From Nocardioides jiangsuensis (GTDB lineage Bacteria; Actinomycetota; Actinomycetes; Propionibacteriales; Nocardioidaceae), in NCBI RefSeq assembly GCF_019679455.1, contig NZ_JAIEZQ010000001.1, positions 1,674,001 through 1,738,000 of the forward strand: a stretch of 64,000 nucleotides of DNA, read 5' to 3'. Position numbers and translations under genes: made by a program. This document shows positions 46,772 through 57,737 of the stretch, one piece after another. The notes beneath the pieces are model-generated. The model was given only the letters and a program-made list of their open reading frames with translations, had not been told where the DNA came from and searched no databases. Every line of letters begins with the position of its first letter. The stretch's first letter is position 1.

Positions 46772-47032
46772 CGCGCCCGGCTCCTTCCCCTCCCGCGCGG
46801 TGGGCGCCTCCGGCGCGACTGTCGGCCGGGAGCGCTCCTCCCCGGTTCCAGCATCGCGCCGGCCGGCGGTGGCGGGTCAGGGCCGTTCGTCCGCGCGGCG
46901 TCGGCCAAGGTCCTGTCGGTCCGTGCGGCGGGGGCGCGGGCGCCGTACGGCGTGCATGCGCCCTGGCCGCGGCCGCGGTACCGGCGATATTGCGGTGCGC
47001 GCAGGGGTGCCGCTGGGGGAGGATGCTCCGTT
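46772..47032. other. Divergent intergenic region
   Basis: 261 bases between two divergent genes. It is GC-rich, with short self-complementary stretches (for example around 46940-46965). No promoter could be fixed on the minus strand. GAGGAT at 47019-47024 lies 8 nt before the ABC-F GTG and could be a -10 or part of a ribosome binding site. Confidence 0.35.
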
Positions 47033-48715
47033 GTGGGCCACGTCGACGTCGCAGGTGTCAGGTACGAGCTCCCGGACGGCCGGGTGCTCCTCGACGACGT
47101 CTCGTTCCGGGTGGGCGAGGGCGCGAAGGTGGCGCTCGTCGGCGCCAACGGTGCCGGCAAGACCACGCTGCTCCGGATCATCACCGGCGACCTCGCGCCG
47201 CACGCCGGGGCGGTGACCCGCACCGGCGGGCTCGGGGTGATGCGGCAGATGGTCACCCACGGCAACGAGGGGAAGACCGTCCACGACCTGCTGCTGTCGG
47301 TGTCCCCGCCGCGGGTCCGCGCCGCCGCCGACCAGGTCGCCGCGTGTGAGCTGGCGATGATGGACAGCGACGACGAGAAGACCCAGATGCGGTACGCCGC
47401 GGCGCTGTCGGAGTGGGCCGACGCCGGCGGGTACGACGTCGAGGTCACCTGGGACGTGTGCTGCACCTCCGCACTCGGCGTGCCCTACGACCGGGCGAAG
47501 TACCGCGAGCTGACCACCCTGTCCGGGGGTGAGCAGAAGCGCCTGGTGCTGGAGTTCCTGCTGCGCGGCCCCGACGAGGTGCTGCTCCTCGACGAGCCGG
47601 ACAACTTCCTCGACGTCCCGGGCAAGACCTGGCTCGAGGACCGGATCAACGAGTCCGCCAAGACCATCCTCTACATCAGCCACGACCGGGAGATGCTCGC
47701 CAACACCGCCACCCGGGTGGTCACCGTCGAGCTCGGCGCCGCCGGCAACACCGTGTGGGTGCATCCCGCGGGGTTCGCGACCTACCACGAGGCGCGCCGG
47801 GAGCGGTTCGCCCGCTTCGAGGAGCTGCGCAAGCGCTGGGACGAGGAGCACGCCAAGCTCCGGGCGCTGATGCTGATGTACAAGCAGAAGGCCGCCTACA
47901 ACTCCGACATGGCCTCGCGCTACCAGGCCGCGGTGACCCGGCTGCGCCGCTTCGAGGAGGCCGGGCCACCGCAGGCCCTCCCGCGCGAGCAACAGGTGAC
48001 GATGCGGCTGCGCGGCGGCCGCACCGGCAAGCGCGCGGTGGTGTGCGAGGGGCTCGAGCTGACCGGGCTGATGAAGCCGTTCGACCTCGAGGTCTGGTAC
48101 GGCGAGCGGGTGGCCGTGCTCGGCTCGAACGGCTCCGGGAAGTCGCACTTCCTACGGCTGCTCGCGGCCGGCGGCTCCGACCCGGACGTGGAGCACCGGC
48201 CGGTGGGCGAGGTGCCGGTGAAGCCGGTGGACCACACCGGCCGGGCCCGGCTGGGGGCGCGGGTGCGGCCGGGCTGGTTCGTGCAGACCCACGAGCACCC
48301 CGAGCTGATGGGCCGCACGCTGCTGGAGATCCTGCACCGCGGCGACGACCACCGCGACGGGATGCCGCGCGAGCAGGCCTCGCGGGCGCTGGACCGCTAC
48401 GAGCTCGCGCACGCCGCCGAGCAGCGGTTCGAGTCGCTCTCCGGGGGACAGCAGGCGCGGTTCCAGATCCTGCTGCTCGAGCTGTCCGGGGCGACCCTGC
48501 TGCTCCTCGACGAGCCGACCGACAACCTCGACGTGGAGTCCGCCGAGGCGCTGGAGGAGGGGCTGGAGGCGTTCGAGGGCACGGTGGTCGCGGTGACGCA
48601 CGACCGCTGGTTCGCCCGCCGGTTCGACCGGTTCCTGGTGTACGGCGCCGACGGGTCGGTCTACGAGTCCGACGGGCCGGTGTGGGACGAGGGACGGGTG
48701 CAGCGGGCCCGCTGA
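47033..48715 (+). CDS. ABC-F family ATPase (ribosome-associated)
   Basis: 560 residues with two ABC domains and no membrane segment, as in ABC-F proteins that act on the ribosome E site. Domain 1: Walker A GANGAGKTT, signature LSGGEQKRL, Walker B VLLLDEPDNFLD. A linker of about 75 charged residues follows (ARFEELRKRWDEEHAKLRAL). Domain 2: Walker A GSNGSGKSH, signature LSGGQQARF, Walker B LLLLDEPTDNLD. The final Thr/Ser of Walker A 2 is followed by His instead of the common Thr. GTG 47033 is chosen because homology begins there. Whether it gives antibiotic resistance or acts in general translation is unknown. Confidence 0.88.
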   Translation: MGHVDVAGVRYELPDGRVLLDDVSFRVGEGAKVALVGANGAGKTTLLRIITGDLAPHAGAVTRTGGLGVMRQMVTHGNEGKTVHDLLLSVSPPRVRAAADQVAACELAMMDSDDEKTQMRYAAALSEWADAGGYDVEVTWDVCCTSALGVPYDRAKYRELTTLSGGEQKRLVLEFLLRGPDEVLLLDEPDNFLDVPGKTWLEDRINESAKTILYISHDREMLANTATRVVTVELGAAGNTVWVHPAGFATYHEARRERFARFEELRKRWDEEHAKLRALMLMYKQKAAYNSDMASRYQAAVTRLRRFEEAGPPQALPREQQVTMRLRGGRTGKRAVVCEGLELTGLMKPFDLEVWYGERVAVLGSNGSGKSHFLRLLAAGGSDPDVEHRPVGEVPVKPVDHTGRARLGARVRPGWFVQTHEHPELMGRTLLEILHRGDDHRDGMPREQASRALDRYELAHAAEQRFESLSGGQQARFQILLLELSGATLLLLDEPTDNLDVESAEALEEGLEAFEGTVVAVTHDRWFARRFDRFLVYGADGSVYESDGPVWDEGRVQRAR

Positions 48716-48725
48716 CGGGCGGGGC

Positions 48726-49478
48726 TCACTCCTCGAGGACGCGCAGCCGCTCGCAGCCGGACAGCACGTCGAGCGGGTCCCGCGGGCCGAACCAGACGAC
48801 GAGGTCGCCCCCGGGGCCGCAGTCGACGGAGTCGCGGGCGTCGTCGTCCTCGAGCCGCACCTCGTCGTCGCCGGTGTCCGCGCGCACCCGGTCCACGCCG
48901 TCCTGCGCGGCGAGCGTGTCGTCGCCGCGGCCGCCGTCGAGCAGGTCCCGGTCGCCCTTCGTGACCGGGCCGCCGAACTGGCCGATGGTGAAGTCGGTGA
49001 GCGCGTCGGCACCGCCACCCCCGCGCACCACGTCGTCGCCGGGCCCGCCGGCCATGCTGTCGGCCCCGGGGCCCCCGAGCACGACGTCGCGCCCGCTCTC
49101 GCCGTCGAGGTAGTCGCGGCCGGCCCCGCCGTACAGCCGGTCGCGTCCGGGCCCGCCAGCACCGGTGTCCCGCCCGTCGCGGCCGAGCAGCAGGTCGTCG
49201 CCCTCCCCGCCGTCGAGCCGGTCACCGCCGGGTCCGCCGTGCACCCGGTCGTCGTCGCGCTGGCCGCGGAGCCGGTCCGCACCGGCGCCGCCGAGCAGGT
49301 CGTCGTCCCCGGCGAGGGCGCGGACGACGTCATCGCCGCCCCGGGCCCGCAGCGTGTCGGCGGCGGGGGTGCCGCGCAGCACCTCGCCCTGGCCGGTGCC
49401 CGTGACGACGTCGGCGCTCGCGGCGGGGGCGGCGAGCACGGCCGTGGCGGTGAGCAGGGCGGTCGCGAGACGTCTCAT
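48726..49478 (-). CDS. Secreted RTX-repeat (calcium-binding) protein
   Basis: 250 residues with a clear Sec signal peptide (MRRLATALLTATAVLAAPAA, cleavage near ASA). About ten glycine/aspartate nonapeptides of the GGxGxDxLxG kind follow (residues ~30-170), which in RTX proteins form a calcium-binding beta-roll. The C-terminal part has two Cys (DCGPGGD, SGCERL) that may pair. ATG 49478 is preferred because gggggagag lies just upstream and the signal peptide starts there; the open frame extends to 49562. No type I secretion genes are nearby, so export is probably by Sec. Confidence 0.85.
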   Translation of the reverse strand: MRRLATALLTATAVLAAPAASADVVTGTGQGEVLRGTPAADTLRARGGDDVVRALAGDDDLLGGAGADRLRGQRDDDRVHGGPGGDRLDGGEGDDLLLGRDGRDTGAGGPGRDRLYGGAGRDYLDGESGRDVVLGGPGADSMAGGPGDDVVRGGGGADALTDFTIGQFGGPVTKGDRDLLDGGRGDDTLAAQDGVDRVRADTGDDEVRLEDDDARDSVDCGPGGDLVVWFGPRDPLDVLSGCERLRVLEE

Positions 49479-49695
49479 CGGGCTCTCCCCCTGGCGTGGA
49501 CGCGGGATCCTTCCCCCGACTGTGCGTCCACCTCGCGCCGGGTCGCCAGGGCCGAAGGTCATCGCCCCTGAAAGACACGTCGCAAGACCTTGCAGGGGTT
49601 GTCAGATTCTTGCTGGATGGTGTTGAGTGTGGTCCGGCTCACCCTGGTTCGAGCCGGTTCGTCACGTTCCTCCCCCTCGGATGTCTGGAGCCCTC

Positions 49696-52600
49696 GTGCT
49701 GCGTCGCACCCCTCGCACGGCCCGTCCCACCCCCAGCCCCACCCGGGCCCCCGCCGCGGCGCTCGCGGCGCTGGTGGCCGCCTCCACGCTGGTCGTCCCG
49801 GTCGCCGCCGCCGGCCCGGCCGCGGCGGACCACACCGACCTGCCGCAGAGCGTGACCCTGGTCGGGTCGCTCCAGGACGAGCTCGGCTGCGAGAGCGACT
49901 GGCGGCCGGCCTGCGAGGCGACCGGGCTGCGCCCCGTGGACGGGCCGGGCTCCACGACGTACGACGCGGTCTTCACCGTCCCGGCGGGCAGCTACGAGCT
50001 CAAGGTGGCCCTCGACGGTTCGTGGGAGGAGAGCTACGGCGGCGGGGGAGACGGCAGCGCCAACCTGCCGCTGCACCTCGAGCACGCCGCGTCGCTCCGG
50101 TTCAGCTACGACCACGCCACGCACGCGGTGGCGTTCGCCCCGGCGGAGCAGCCGTCCGGCGAGGTCACCCCGGCCGACGAACGCCTGGCCGGAACCTCGC
50201 TGCGCCAGCCCACGTCGCGCGAGAACTTCTACTTCGTGATGGCCGACCGGTTCGCCAACGGCGACCCCGGCAACGACACCGGCGGCCTCGAGGGCGACCG
50301 GCTCACGACCGGCCTCGACCCCGAGGACAAGGGCTTCTACCACGGCGGCGACATCGCCGGCCTGACCGAGAAGCTCGACTACATCGAGGGCCTCGGCACC
50401 AGCGCGATCTGGCTGACCCCGTCCTTCCGGAACCGCCCGGTCCAGGGCACCGGTGAGAACGCCTCGGCCGGGTACCACGGCTACTGGATCACCGACTTCA
50501 CCCGGATCGACCCGCACTTCGGCACCAACGCCGAGCTCGAGGCGTTCATCGACAAGGCGCACGCCCGCGGGATCAAGGTCTTCTTCGACATCATCACCAA
50601 CCACACCGCGGACGTCGTCGACTACGAGGAGCAGCGCTACTCCTACGTCAGCAAGGAGACCTCGCCCTACCGGGACGCCTCGGGAACGGAGTTCGACGAC
50701 GCCGACCACGCGGGCCGGGACTCCTTCCCCGAGCTCGACGCCGAGACCTCCTTCCCCTACACGCCGGTCTTCCGCACCGACGCCGACCGCACGGTGAAGG
50801 AGCCGGCCTGGCTCAACGACCCGACGAACTACCACAACCGGGGCGACTCCACCTTCGCCGGCGAGTCCTCGACGTACGGCGACTTCGTGGGCCTCGACGA
50901 CCTCTTCACCGAGAAGCCCGAGGTCGTCGACGGGATGACCGACATCTACAAAAGCTGGGTCGACTTCGGCATCGACGGCTTCCGGATCGACACCGTCAAG
51001 CACGTGAACATGGAGTTCTGGCAGGAGTTCGCCCCCGCCATCGCCGAGGAGGCCCGACGGGTCGGCAACGACGACTTCTTCGCCTTCGGCGAGGTCTACG
51101 AGGCCGACCCGAAGGTCACCTCGACCTACACCACCACCGGCCGGCTCGACGCCACGCTCGACTTCGGCTTCCAGTCCGCGGGGGTCGGCTTCGCCCAGGG
51201 CAGGCCCACCACCGGTCTGCGCGACTTCTTCGCCGGGGACGACTACTACACCGACACCGACTCGAACGCCTACGCACTGCCGACCTTCCTCGGCAACCAC
51301 GACATGGGCCGGGTCGGCTCGTTCCTCGCCGGCGGCGCCGGCGGCGACGAGCTGCTCCGCCGCGACCAGCTCGCCCACACGCTGATGTACCTCACCCGCG
51401 GCCAGCCGGTCGTCTACTACGGCGACGAGCAGGGCTTCACCGGCGACGGCGGCGACAAGGACGCCCGGCAGGACATGTTCGCGAGCCGGGTGCCGTCGTA
51501 CAACGACGACGACCTCATCGGCACCGACGCCACCACGGCGGAGGCCAACTTCGACACCGCGCACCCGCTGTACCGCCGGATCGCCGAGCTCGCCGCGCTC
51601 CGCGAGCGGTACCCGGCGCTGGCCGACGGCGCCCAGCTGCACCGCTACGCGAGCGGCCGCGCCGGGATCTACGCGTTCAGCCGGATCTCGCCCGAGGAGA
51701 ACCGCGAGTACGTCGTCGCGGTCAACAACGCCGCGACGGAGCAGCGCGCCTCCTTCGGCACCCTGATGGAGCGGGGCACGTTCAAGCAGGTGTGGCCGGC
51801 CACCGGCACGTCCACCAGGTCCGACCGGGAGGGCCGCCTCGACGTCACCGTCCCGCCGCTGTCCGCGGTCGTGCTGCGCGCGGCCGGCACCGTCGCCGAG
51901 CGGGAGGCCGCGCCCGCCGCGTACTTCCGCACCCCCAGCGCCGGCGGCACCGTCGGCGGTCGCCAGGAGGTGGCGGTCTCCGTCCCCGAGGGCGGCTTCA
52001 ACCAGGTGAGCATCGCCTGGCGGCACGCCGGGGCCGACGACTGGACCGCGCTCGGCACCGACGACAACGCCCCCTACCGCGTCTTCCACGACCTCTCCGG
52101 CCTGCCGCAGGGCACGCTGCTGGAGTACCGCGCGGTGCTCCGGGACAGCACGGGCAACCTGTCGGTCGCCTCGACCTACGCCACGGTCGGCAAGCCCGCC
52201 TCCGGCGGCGGTGGCGGCGACACCGGCGGTGGCGGCCCGGTCACCCAGCCCTCCGCGGTCTCCATGCCCGGCTCGCACAACGGCGAGATCGGCTGCGCGG
52301 GGGACTGGATGCCCGCCTGTGACGAGGCGCAGATGTCCCTCGACCCGGCCGACTCGGTGTGGAAGGCCACCGTCGACGTGCCCGCCGGCACCTACGAGTA
52401 CAAGGCCGCCATCGACCGCGGCTGGGACGAGAACTACGGCGCCGGCGGCGCGCCCGGCGGGGCGAACATCCCGCTCGACGCCGCCGGGGGACCGGTCTCG
52501 TTCTACTACGACCACGCCACCCACTACGCCACCACCGACGCCGAGGGGCCGATCGTCACCGCCGCCGGCTCGTTCCAGGACGAGCTCGGCTGCCCCTCGG

Positions 52601-55467
52601 ACTGGACCCCCGGGTGCATGGCGGCCTGGCTCCAGGACCCCGACGGCGACGGGACCTTCACGTTCGCGACGACCCGGCTCCCGGCCGGCTCGTACCAGGT
52701 GAAGGCCACGCATGGTCTGTCGTGGAACGAGAACTACGGGGCAGGAGGTGCGCCCGGTGGAGCGAACATCGACTTCGACGTCCCCTCGGACGGCGTGCAG
52801 GTGCTGTTCTCGTACGACGTCGCCAGCCACGTGCTGACCGTCTCCAGTCGAGCCGCGGGGGCCAGCCCGGACCTGTCGAAGCAGGAGGCGCAGTGGCTGC
52901 GCGAGGGCATCGTGGCGTGGAACGTGAGCGACCCGGCCGCCCGCCGCTACCGGCTGCACTGGTCCCCGGACGCCGACCTGGCGGTCGACGCCGAGGCGGT
53001 CACCGGCGGTGACTCCGTGCCGCTGACCTACGACCCGCAGGGTCTCCCGGCCGACGTGCTCGCCGACTTCCCGCACCTCGAGGACTACGAGGCGTTCCGG
53101 CTCTCCGACCAGGACCGCAAGCTCGTCCCGGACATGCTCCGCGGCCAGCTCGCCGTGGCGTCGTACGACGAGGCGGGGCTGCTCGTCGACGCCACCGGGG
53201 TGCAGGTCCCGGGCGTGCTCGACGACGTGTACGGCGACGCCCGCGACCGTGCCCTCGGGGTGACCTGGGCCCGCGGCGTCCCGTCGTTCGCGCTGTGGGC
53301 GCCGACCGCCCGCGACGTCGACCTGCTCGTCTGGGCCGACGGCGCCGCCGAGCCCGCGCGGGTCCCGATGGACCGCCGGCCGGACGGGTCCTGGACCGCG
53401 CCCGGCCGCGCCGGGTGGAAGGGCGCCTCCTACCTCTACGAGGTCGAGGTCTACGCCCCGGCCACCGGCGGGATCGAGCGGAACCGGGTCACCGACCCCT
53501 ACTCGGTCGCGCTGACCACCAACTCCGCACGCTCGGTCGTCGCGGACCTCGCCGACCCGGCCCTGAAGCCGAGCGGCTGGTCGGCGCTCCAGGCGCCGAG
53601 GCTCGCCCAGGACGAGGACCGCAACGTCTACGAGCTGCACGTGCGCGACTTCTCCATCGGCGACACCTCCGTCCCCGCGGGGGAGCGCGGCACCTACCGC
53701 GCCTTCGCGCGCGCCGGCTCGGACGGGATGCGCCACCTGCGCACGCTCGCGGAGGCGGGGCTGAACACCGTGCACCTGCTGCCGGCGTTCGACATCGCCA
53801 CCATCGAGGAGCGTCGCGGCGAGCAGGCCACGCCGGGCTGTGACCTCGCGTCGTACGCCCCGGACTCCGAGGAGCAGCAGCGCTGCGTGGACGAGGTCCG
53901 CGGGAAGGACGGCTTCAACTGGGGCTACGACCCGCTGCACTACACCGCGCCGGACGGCTCCTACGCCACCGACCCGGAGGGCACGCGGCGCACATTGGAG
54001 TTCCGGGAGATGGTCCAGGGCCTCAACGGCGCCGGCCTGCAGGTGGTCATGGACGTGGTCTACAACCACACCGCGGCCTCGGGCCAGGACGCGAAGTCGG
54101 TGCTCGACAAGGTGGTCCCCGGCTACTACCACCGGCTCTCGGCGACCGGCGCGGTCGAGACGTCGACGTGCTGCGCGAACACCGCGAGCGAGCACGCGAT
54201 GATGGAGAAGCTGATGATCGACTCCGTGCTCACCTGGGCGCGGGAGTACAAGGTCAACGGCTTCCGCTTCGACCTGATGGGCCACCACTCGAAGCAGAAC
54301 ATGCTCAACCTCCGCGCCGCCCTCGACCGGCTCACCGTGCGCCGCGACGGCGTCGACGGCAAGGCCATCTACCTGTACGGCGAGGGCTGGAACTTCGGCG
54401 AGGTCGCCGACGACGCCCGCTTCGAGCAGGCCACCCAGGCCAACCTCGGCGGCACCGGGATCGGGTCGTTCTCCGACCGGCTCCGCGACGCCGTGCGCGG
54501 GGGAGGGCCCTTCGACGAGGACCCGCGGGTCCAGGGCTTCGCCTCGGGCCTGTTCACCGACCCGAACGGGGCGGCGGTCAACGGCACCGAGCAGGAGCAG
54601 CGCGAGCGGCTGCTGCACGCCCAGGACCTGGTCAAGCTCGGCCTGGCCGGGAACCTGGCGGACTTCACCTTCACCGACTCCTCTGGACGTGAGGTGTCCG
54701 GCCGCGAGGTGGACTACAACGGGTCGCCCGCCGGCTACGCCGAGGACCCCAGCGAGACGGTGACCTACGTCGACGCCCACGACAACGAGACGATCTTCGA
54801 CACCCTGACGATGAAGCTGCCCACGGGTACGTCGATGCGCGACCGGGTCCGGATGAACACCCTGGCGCTCTCGACCACCGCGTTCTCCCAGGGGGTCGTG
54901 TTCTGGCACGCGGGCGCGGACATCCTCCGCTCGAAGTCGCTGGACCGGAACTCCTACGACTCCGGCGACTGGTTCAACCGCGTGGACTGGACCCGGCAGG
55001 AGAACACCTTCGGTTCCGGCCTTCCGCCCGAGGCCGACAACGGCGCGAAGTGGAAGTACATGGCGCCGCTGCTCGGCGACGAGGCGCTGCGCCCCGGCGC
55101 CGAGGACATGGACGCCGCGCACGCGGCGGCCGCGGACCTGCTCCGGATCCGGATGTCGACACCGCTGTTCCGCCTCGGCAGCGCAGCCGCGATCCAGCAG
55201 AAGGTGTCGTTCCCGCAGGCCGCGCCGGGTGTCGTCGCGATGCACGTGGACGACACCGCGGGCGAGGACGCCGATCCGGCCCTGCGCGACGTGCTCGTCG
55301 TCCTCAACGCCTCACCGGGCGAGCAGACCGTGTCCTCGGTCGGCGACGGGTGGACCCTGCACCCGGTCCAGACCTCCGGCTCGGACCCGGTCGTGCGGCG
55401 GTCGTCGGCGGCCGGCGGCGCGGTCACCGTTCCGGGCCGGACCGCCGCGGTGTTCGTGCGGCGGTGA
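49696..55467 (+). CDS. Secreted bifunctional alpha-amylase / pullulanase (amylopullulanase)
   Basis: About 1,923 residues, starch and glycogen degradation outside the cell. Order: signal peptide (1-44); X25 starch-associated domain (about 46-150); GH13 alpha-amylase (about 170-730) with [18 protein letters not shown] (nucleophile D432), E466 in FGEVYEAD and D536 in LGNHDMG; an Ig/FN3-like domain (735-830); two more X25 domains (about 850-948 and 952-1052); and a type I pullulanase (1055-1923) with FNWGYDP (1407), [11 protein letters not shown]1526, E1563 in YGEGWNFGE and D1696 in DAHDNE. GTG 49696 is chosen for ctggag 5 nt upstream; ATG 49681 is possible. Two catalytic domains suggest alpha-1,4 and alpha-1,6 cleavage by one protein. 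Confidence 0.9.
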   Translation: MLRRTPRTARPTPSPTRAPAAALAALVAASTLVVPVAAAGPAAADHTDLPQSVTLVGSLQDELGCESDWRPACEATGLRPVDGPGSTTYDAVFTVPAGSYELKVALDGSWEESYGGGGDGSANLPLHLEHAASLRFSYDHATHAVAFAPAEQPSGEVTPADERLAGTSLRQPTSRENFYFVMADRFANGDPGNDTGGLEGDRLTTGLDPEDKGFYHGGDIAGLTEKLDYIEGLGTSAIWLTPSFRNRPVQGTGENASAGYHGYWITDFTRIDPHFGTNAELEAFIDKAHARGIKVFFDIITNHTADVVDYEEQRYSYVSKETSPYRDASGTEFDDADHAGRDSFPELDAETSFPYTPVFRTDADRTVKEPAWLNDPTNYHNRGDSTFAGESSTYGDFVGLDDLFTEKPEVVDGMTDIYKSWVDFGIDGFRIDTVKHVNMEFWQEFAPAIAEEARRVGNDDFFAFGEVYEADPKVTSTYTTTGRLDATLDFGFQSAGVGFAQGRPTTGLRDFFAGDDYYTDTDSNAYALPTFLGNHDMGRVGSFLAGGAGGDELLRRDQLAHTLMYLTRGQPVVYYGDEQGFTGDGGDKDARQDMFASRVPSYNDDDLIGTDATTAEANFDTAHPLYRRIAELAALRERYPALADGAQLHRYASGRAGIYAFSRISPEENREYVVAVNNAATEQRASFGTLMERGTFKQVWPATGTSTRSDREGRLDVTVPPLSAVVLRAAGTVAEREAAPAAYFRTPSAGGTVGGRQEVAVSVPEGGFNQVSIAWRHAGADDWTALGTDDNAPYRVFHDLSGLPQGTLLEYRAVLRDSTGNLSVASTYATVGKPASGGGGGDTGGGGPVTQPSAVSMPGSHNGEIGCAGDWMPACDEAQMSLDPADSVWKATVDVPAGTYEYKAAIDRGWDENYGAGGAPGGANIPLDAAGGPVSFYYDHATHYATTDAEGPIVTAAGSFQDELGCPSDWTPGCMAAWLQDPDGDGTFTFATTRLPAGSYQVKATHGLSWNENYGAGGAPGGANIDFDVPSDGVQVLFSYDVASHVLTVSSRAAGASPDLSKQEAQWLREGIVAWNVSDPAARRYRLHWSPDADLAVDAEAVTGGDSVPLTYDPQGLPADVLADFPHLEDYEAFRLSDQDRKLVPDMLRGQLAVASYDEAGLLVDATGVQVPGVLDDVYGDARDRALGVTWARGVPSFALWAPTARDVDLLVWADGAAEPARVPMDRRPDGSWTAPGRAGWKGASYLYEVEVYAPATGGIERNRVTDPYSVALTTNSARSVVADLADPALKPSGWSALQAPRLAQDEDRNVYELHVRDFSIGDTSVPAGERGTYRAFARAGSDGMRHLRTLAEAGLNTVHLLPAFDIATIEERRGEQATPGCDLASYAPDSEEQQRCVDEVRGKDGFNWGYDPLHYTAPDGSYATDPEGTRRTLEFREMVQGLNGAGLQVVMDVVYNHTAASGQDAKSVLDKVVPGYYHRLSATGAVETSTCCANTASEHAMMEKLMIDSVLTWAREYKVNGFRFDLMGHHSKQNMLNLRAALDRLTVRRDGVDGKAIYLYGEGWNFGEVADDARFEQATQANLGGTGIGSFSDRLRDAVRGGGPFDEDPRVQGFASGLFTDPNGAAVNGTEQEQRERLLHAQDLVKLGLAGNLADFTFTDSSGREVSGREVDYNGSPAGYAEDPSETVTYVDAHDNETIFDTLTMKLPTGTSMRDRVRMNTLALSTTAFSQGVVFWHAGADILRSKSLDRNSYDSGDWFNRVDWTRQENTFGSGLPPEADNGAKWKYMAPLLGDEALRPGAEDMDAAHAAAADLLRIRMSTPLFRLGSAAAIQQKVSFPQAAPGVVAMHVDDTAGEDADPALRDVLVVLNASPGEQTVSSVGDGWTLHPVQTSGSDPVVRRSSAAGGAVTVPGRTAAVFVRR

Positions 55468-55469
55468 CA

Positions 55470-55512
55470 CCCCACCGGAGACAGGGGACCTTCGGCCCTG
55501 TCTCCGGTGGGG
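55470..55512 (+). terminator. Terminator after the amylopullulanase gene
   Basis: A perfect 17-bp stem (55470-55486 with 55496-55512, 9-nt loop) begins 2 nt after the stop codon. Confidence 0.88.
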
Positions 55513-55526
55513 TCGTTCGGGACTGA

Positions 55527-56030
55527 ATGGGGGACATGGCCCGCTCCCGAGTCGTCTCGTTCGAACGTGACCGGAAAGCCGCGGCAGCCCTGGCCGAGCA
55601 CCACGTCGGCATGCTCGCGACCCTCGACGGTCACGTCGAGGCGCTGGTCGCCGCCGTCGCGCTCGCCCACGCCGGGGACGTGGACACGGTCCGGCTCGAG
55701 CTCACCGCATGGTGCCGCGCGGAGCTCCTGCCGCACGCCGCGGCCGAGGAGCGGGTGCTGTACCCGGTGGGCTACGCGGACCCCCGCGGCACCCTGCTGG
55801 TCGAGGGGATGCTCGCCGAGCACCAGATGATCCAGCGGCTGGTGACCGAGGTCGACGACACGGTGGACGCCGTGTACGCGGCCGCCACCGCGCACGCGCT
55901 GCGGCACGTGTTCGAGGCGCACATGGTCAAGGAGAACGACCTGCTGTTGCCGATGCTGGCCCGGTCCCCGCACGTGTCGCTCGCCGACATCGCCGCGGAG
56001 CCGCGCTCGCTCGCCGGCGTCACGGGCTAG
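55527..56030 (+). CDS. Hemerythrin/HHE-domain protein
   Basis: 167 residues predicted as a four-helix bundle with the metal-ligand pattern of HHE proteins: His in LAEHHVGML, His and Glu in LPHAAAEERVLYP, His in LAEHQMIQ, His and Glu in FEAHMVKENDLLLP. Such proteins carry a di-iron centre and bind oxygen, sense redox state or repair iron clusters. Starts at ATG 55527 or 55536. It has its own space between two strong hairpins, so it is a single-gene unit. Confidence 0.85.
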   Translation: MGDMARSRVVSFERDRKAAAALAEHHVGMLATLDGHVEALVAAVALAHAGDVDTVRLELTAWCRAELLPHAAAEERVLYPVGYADPRGTLLVEGMLAEHQMIQRLVTEVDDTVDAVYAAATAHALRHVFEAHMVKENDLLLPMLARSPHVSLADIAAEPRSLAGVTG

Positions 56031-56095
56031 GTCCGCCCGGCGGCGGAACTCGTCGCCGGACGGGGGACGTCGCCGGACCTCGGGGGACCCACGGA

Positions 56096-56144
56096 CACGG
56101 CACGAGGCCCGCCCCCGACGTGCGGGGACGGACCTCGTGCCGTG
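56096..56144. terminator. Bidirectional terminator between hemerythrin and gltA
   Basis: Arms 56096-56107 and 56133-56144 (12 bp) with an inner 5-bp stem (ccccg/cgggg, about 56113-56127) lie between two convergent genes. Just upstream is a direct repeat cgtcgccggac (56051 and 56069). Confidence 0.75.
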
Positions 56145-56167
56145 CTCCGGGTTCTACCGCGAGACGG

Positions 56168-57505
56168 TCAGCGCCAGCGCTCCGCGGCCGGCACGAAGTC
56201 GCGCGTGCGGTGGCCGGTGTAGATCTGCTTCGGCCGGGCGATCTTCTGCTCCGGGTCCTGCACCAGCTCGAGCCACTGCGCCAGCCAGCCCGAGGTGCGG
56301 GGGATGGCGAACAGCACGGTGAACATCTCCGGCGGGAACTGCAGCGCCTCGTAGATCAGGCCGCTGTAGAAGTCCACGTTCGGGTAGAGCCGGCGCTTGA
56401 CGAAGTACTCGTCCTCGAGCGCGATCTTCTCCAGCTCGACGGCGATCTTCAGCAGCGGGTTGACCCCGGTGACCTCGAAGACGTCGTCGCAGGCCTTCTT
56501 GATGATCGTGGCGCGCGGGTCGTGGTTCTTGTAGACCCGGTGCCCGAAGCCCATCAGGCGCTCCTTGCCGTTCTTCACGCCCTCGATGAACTCGGGGACC
56601 TTCTCCACCGAGCCGATCCGGCGCAGCATCCGCAGCACGGCCTCGTTGGCGCCACCGTGCAGCGGGCCGTAGAGCGCGCCGATGCCGGCGGTCACCGCGG
56701 AGTACGGGTCGACCTGGGTCGAGCCCACCGAGCGGACCGCGTTGGTCGAGGCGTTCTGCTCATGGTCGGCGTGCAGGATGAACAGCACCTCGAGGGCCCG
56801 GACCAGGCGCTCGTCGGCGCTGAACTTCGGCTCGCTCATCTTGAAGAGCATGGCGAGGAAGTTCGCGGCGTACCCGAGGTCGTTGTCCGGGTAGACGTAC
56901 GGCTTGCCCTGCGCGTGACGGAAGGCCCAGGCGCCCAGCGTCGGCATCTTCGCGATGAGCCGGACGATCTGCATGTGCCGGTTGTCCGCGTCGGAGATGT
57001 TGCGCGACTCGGGGTAGAACGTCGACAGCGCGCCGACGGAGGCGAGCAGCATGCCCATGGGGTGGGCGTCGTACCGGAAGCCCTCCATGAAGTTCCGCAC
57101 GTTCTCGTGGACGAACGTGTGGTAGGTGATCTCGTGGGCCCAGGTGTCGTACTGGTCCTTGGTCGGCAGCTCGCCGTGGATCAGGAGGTAGGCCACCTCG
57201 AGGTAGCTCGACTTCTCGGCGAGCTGCTCGATCGGGTAGCCGCGGTACTCCAGGATCCCCTTGTCGCCGTCGATGAAGGTGACCGAGCTCCGGCAGGAGG
57301 CGGTGTTGACGAACCCGGGGTCGTAGACCGCGAGGCCGGGGGCGTCCTCGGCGGTGCGGATCTTGCCGAGGTCGGCGGCCTTCACGGCGCCGTCGAGGAT
57401 CGGTACGTCGTACTCCTGGCCGGTGCGGTTGTCGCGGACGGTCAGGGTCTCGCCGGACGTGGCGCCGGCGTTCTGGGTGGAAGCAGTGGCCGTACTGTCG
57501 GTCAC
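56168..57505 (-). CDS. gltA: Citrate synthase
   Basis: 445-residue TCA-cycle enzyme condensing acetyl-CoA and oxaloacetate. The three catalytic residues are visible: His in LHADHEQNAS, His in GPLHGGANE and Asp in NVDFYSGLIY; MGFGHRVYKNHDPRA is also conserved. Size matches the hexameric type II enzyme. Start GTG 57505 follows gaggag by 6 nt on the minus strand; the frame is open further upstream across the rplM leader but that part has no homology. It diverges from the rplM-rpsI operon. Confidence 0.97.
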   Translation of the reverse strand: MTDSTATASTQNAGATSGETLTVRDNRTGQEYDVPILDGAVKAADLGKIRTAEDAPGLAVYDPGFVNTASCRSSVTFIDGDKGILEYRGYPIEQLAEKSSYLEVAYLLIHGELPTKDQYDTWAHEITYHTFVHENVRNFMEGFRYDAHPMGMLLASVGALSTFYPESRNISDADNRHMQIVRLIAKMPTLGAWAFRHAQGKPYVYPDNDLGYAANFLAMLFKMSEPKFSADERLVRALEVLFILHADHEQNASTNAVRSVGSTQVDPYSAVTAGIGALYGPLHGGANEAVLRMLRRIGSVEKVPEFIEGVKNGKERLMGFGHRVYKNHDPRATIIKKACDDVFEVTGVNPLLKIAVELEKIALEDEYFVKRRLYPNVDFYSGLIYEALQFPPEMFTVLFAIPRTSGWLAQWLELVQDPEQKIARPKQIYTGHRTRDFVPAAERWR

Positions 57506-57647
57506 GTCGGCTCCTCGCTGGTTTCGGGGCCCGGGGACGGGCACCGCTCGTGAGGTGCTCGCCGGGGGACGTCGTACTGTGGTGTCACACTGGTCAGTCC
57601 TACCTAACTTATGCCCGAAGCGTCCCCGGAGCGAAACCGGGGCCGTT

Positions 57648-57677
57648 TTGACCCTGGGCCGGGACCGCCGGTAGTCT
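57648..57677 (+). promoter_or_regulatory. rplM-rpsI promoter
   Basis: TTGACC (57648-57653), an 18-bp spacer and TAGTCT (57672-57677). The predicted start near 57684 gives a leader of about 120 nt. The rest of the 297-bp divergent region up to 57505 should hold the gltA promoter, not resolved. Confidence 0.75.
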
Positions 57678-57737
57678 TGACGGTCGCGGCACGTCGTATG
57701 CGTGGCACCCGGCGAGGTCTGACCCCGTCGCCACCGG

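Noticed and set aside
49639-55245. 1,868-codon open frame on the minus strand opposite the amylopullulanase
   Set aside because: Antisense shadow with Val/Arg/Gly-rich composition and no recognisable motif; the plus strand has complete catalytic motifs.
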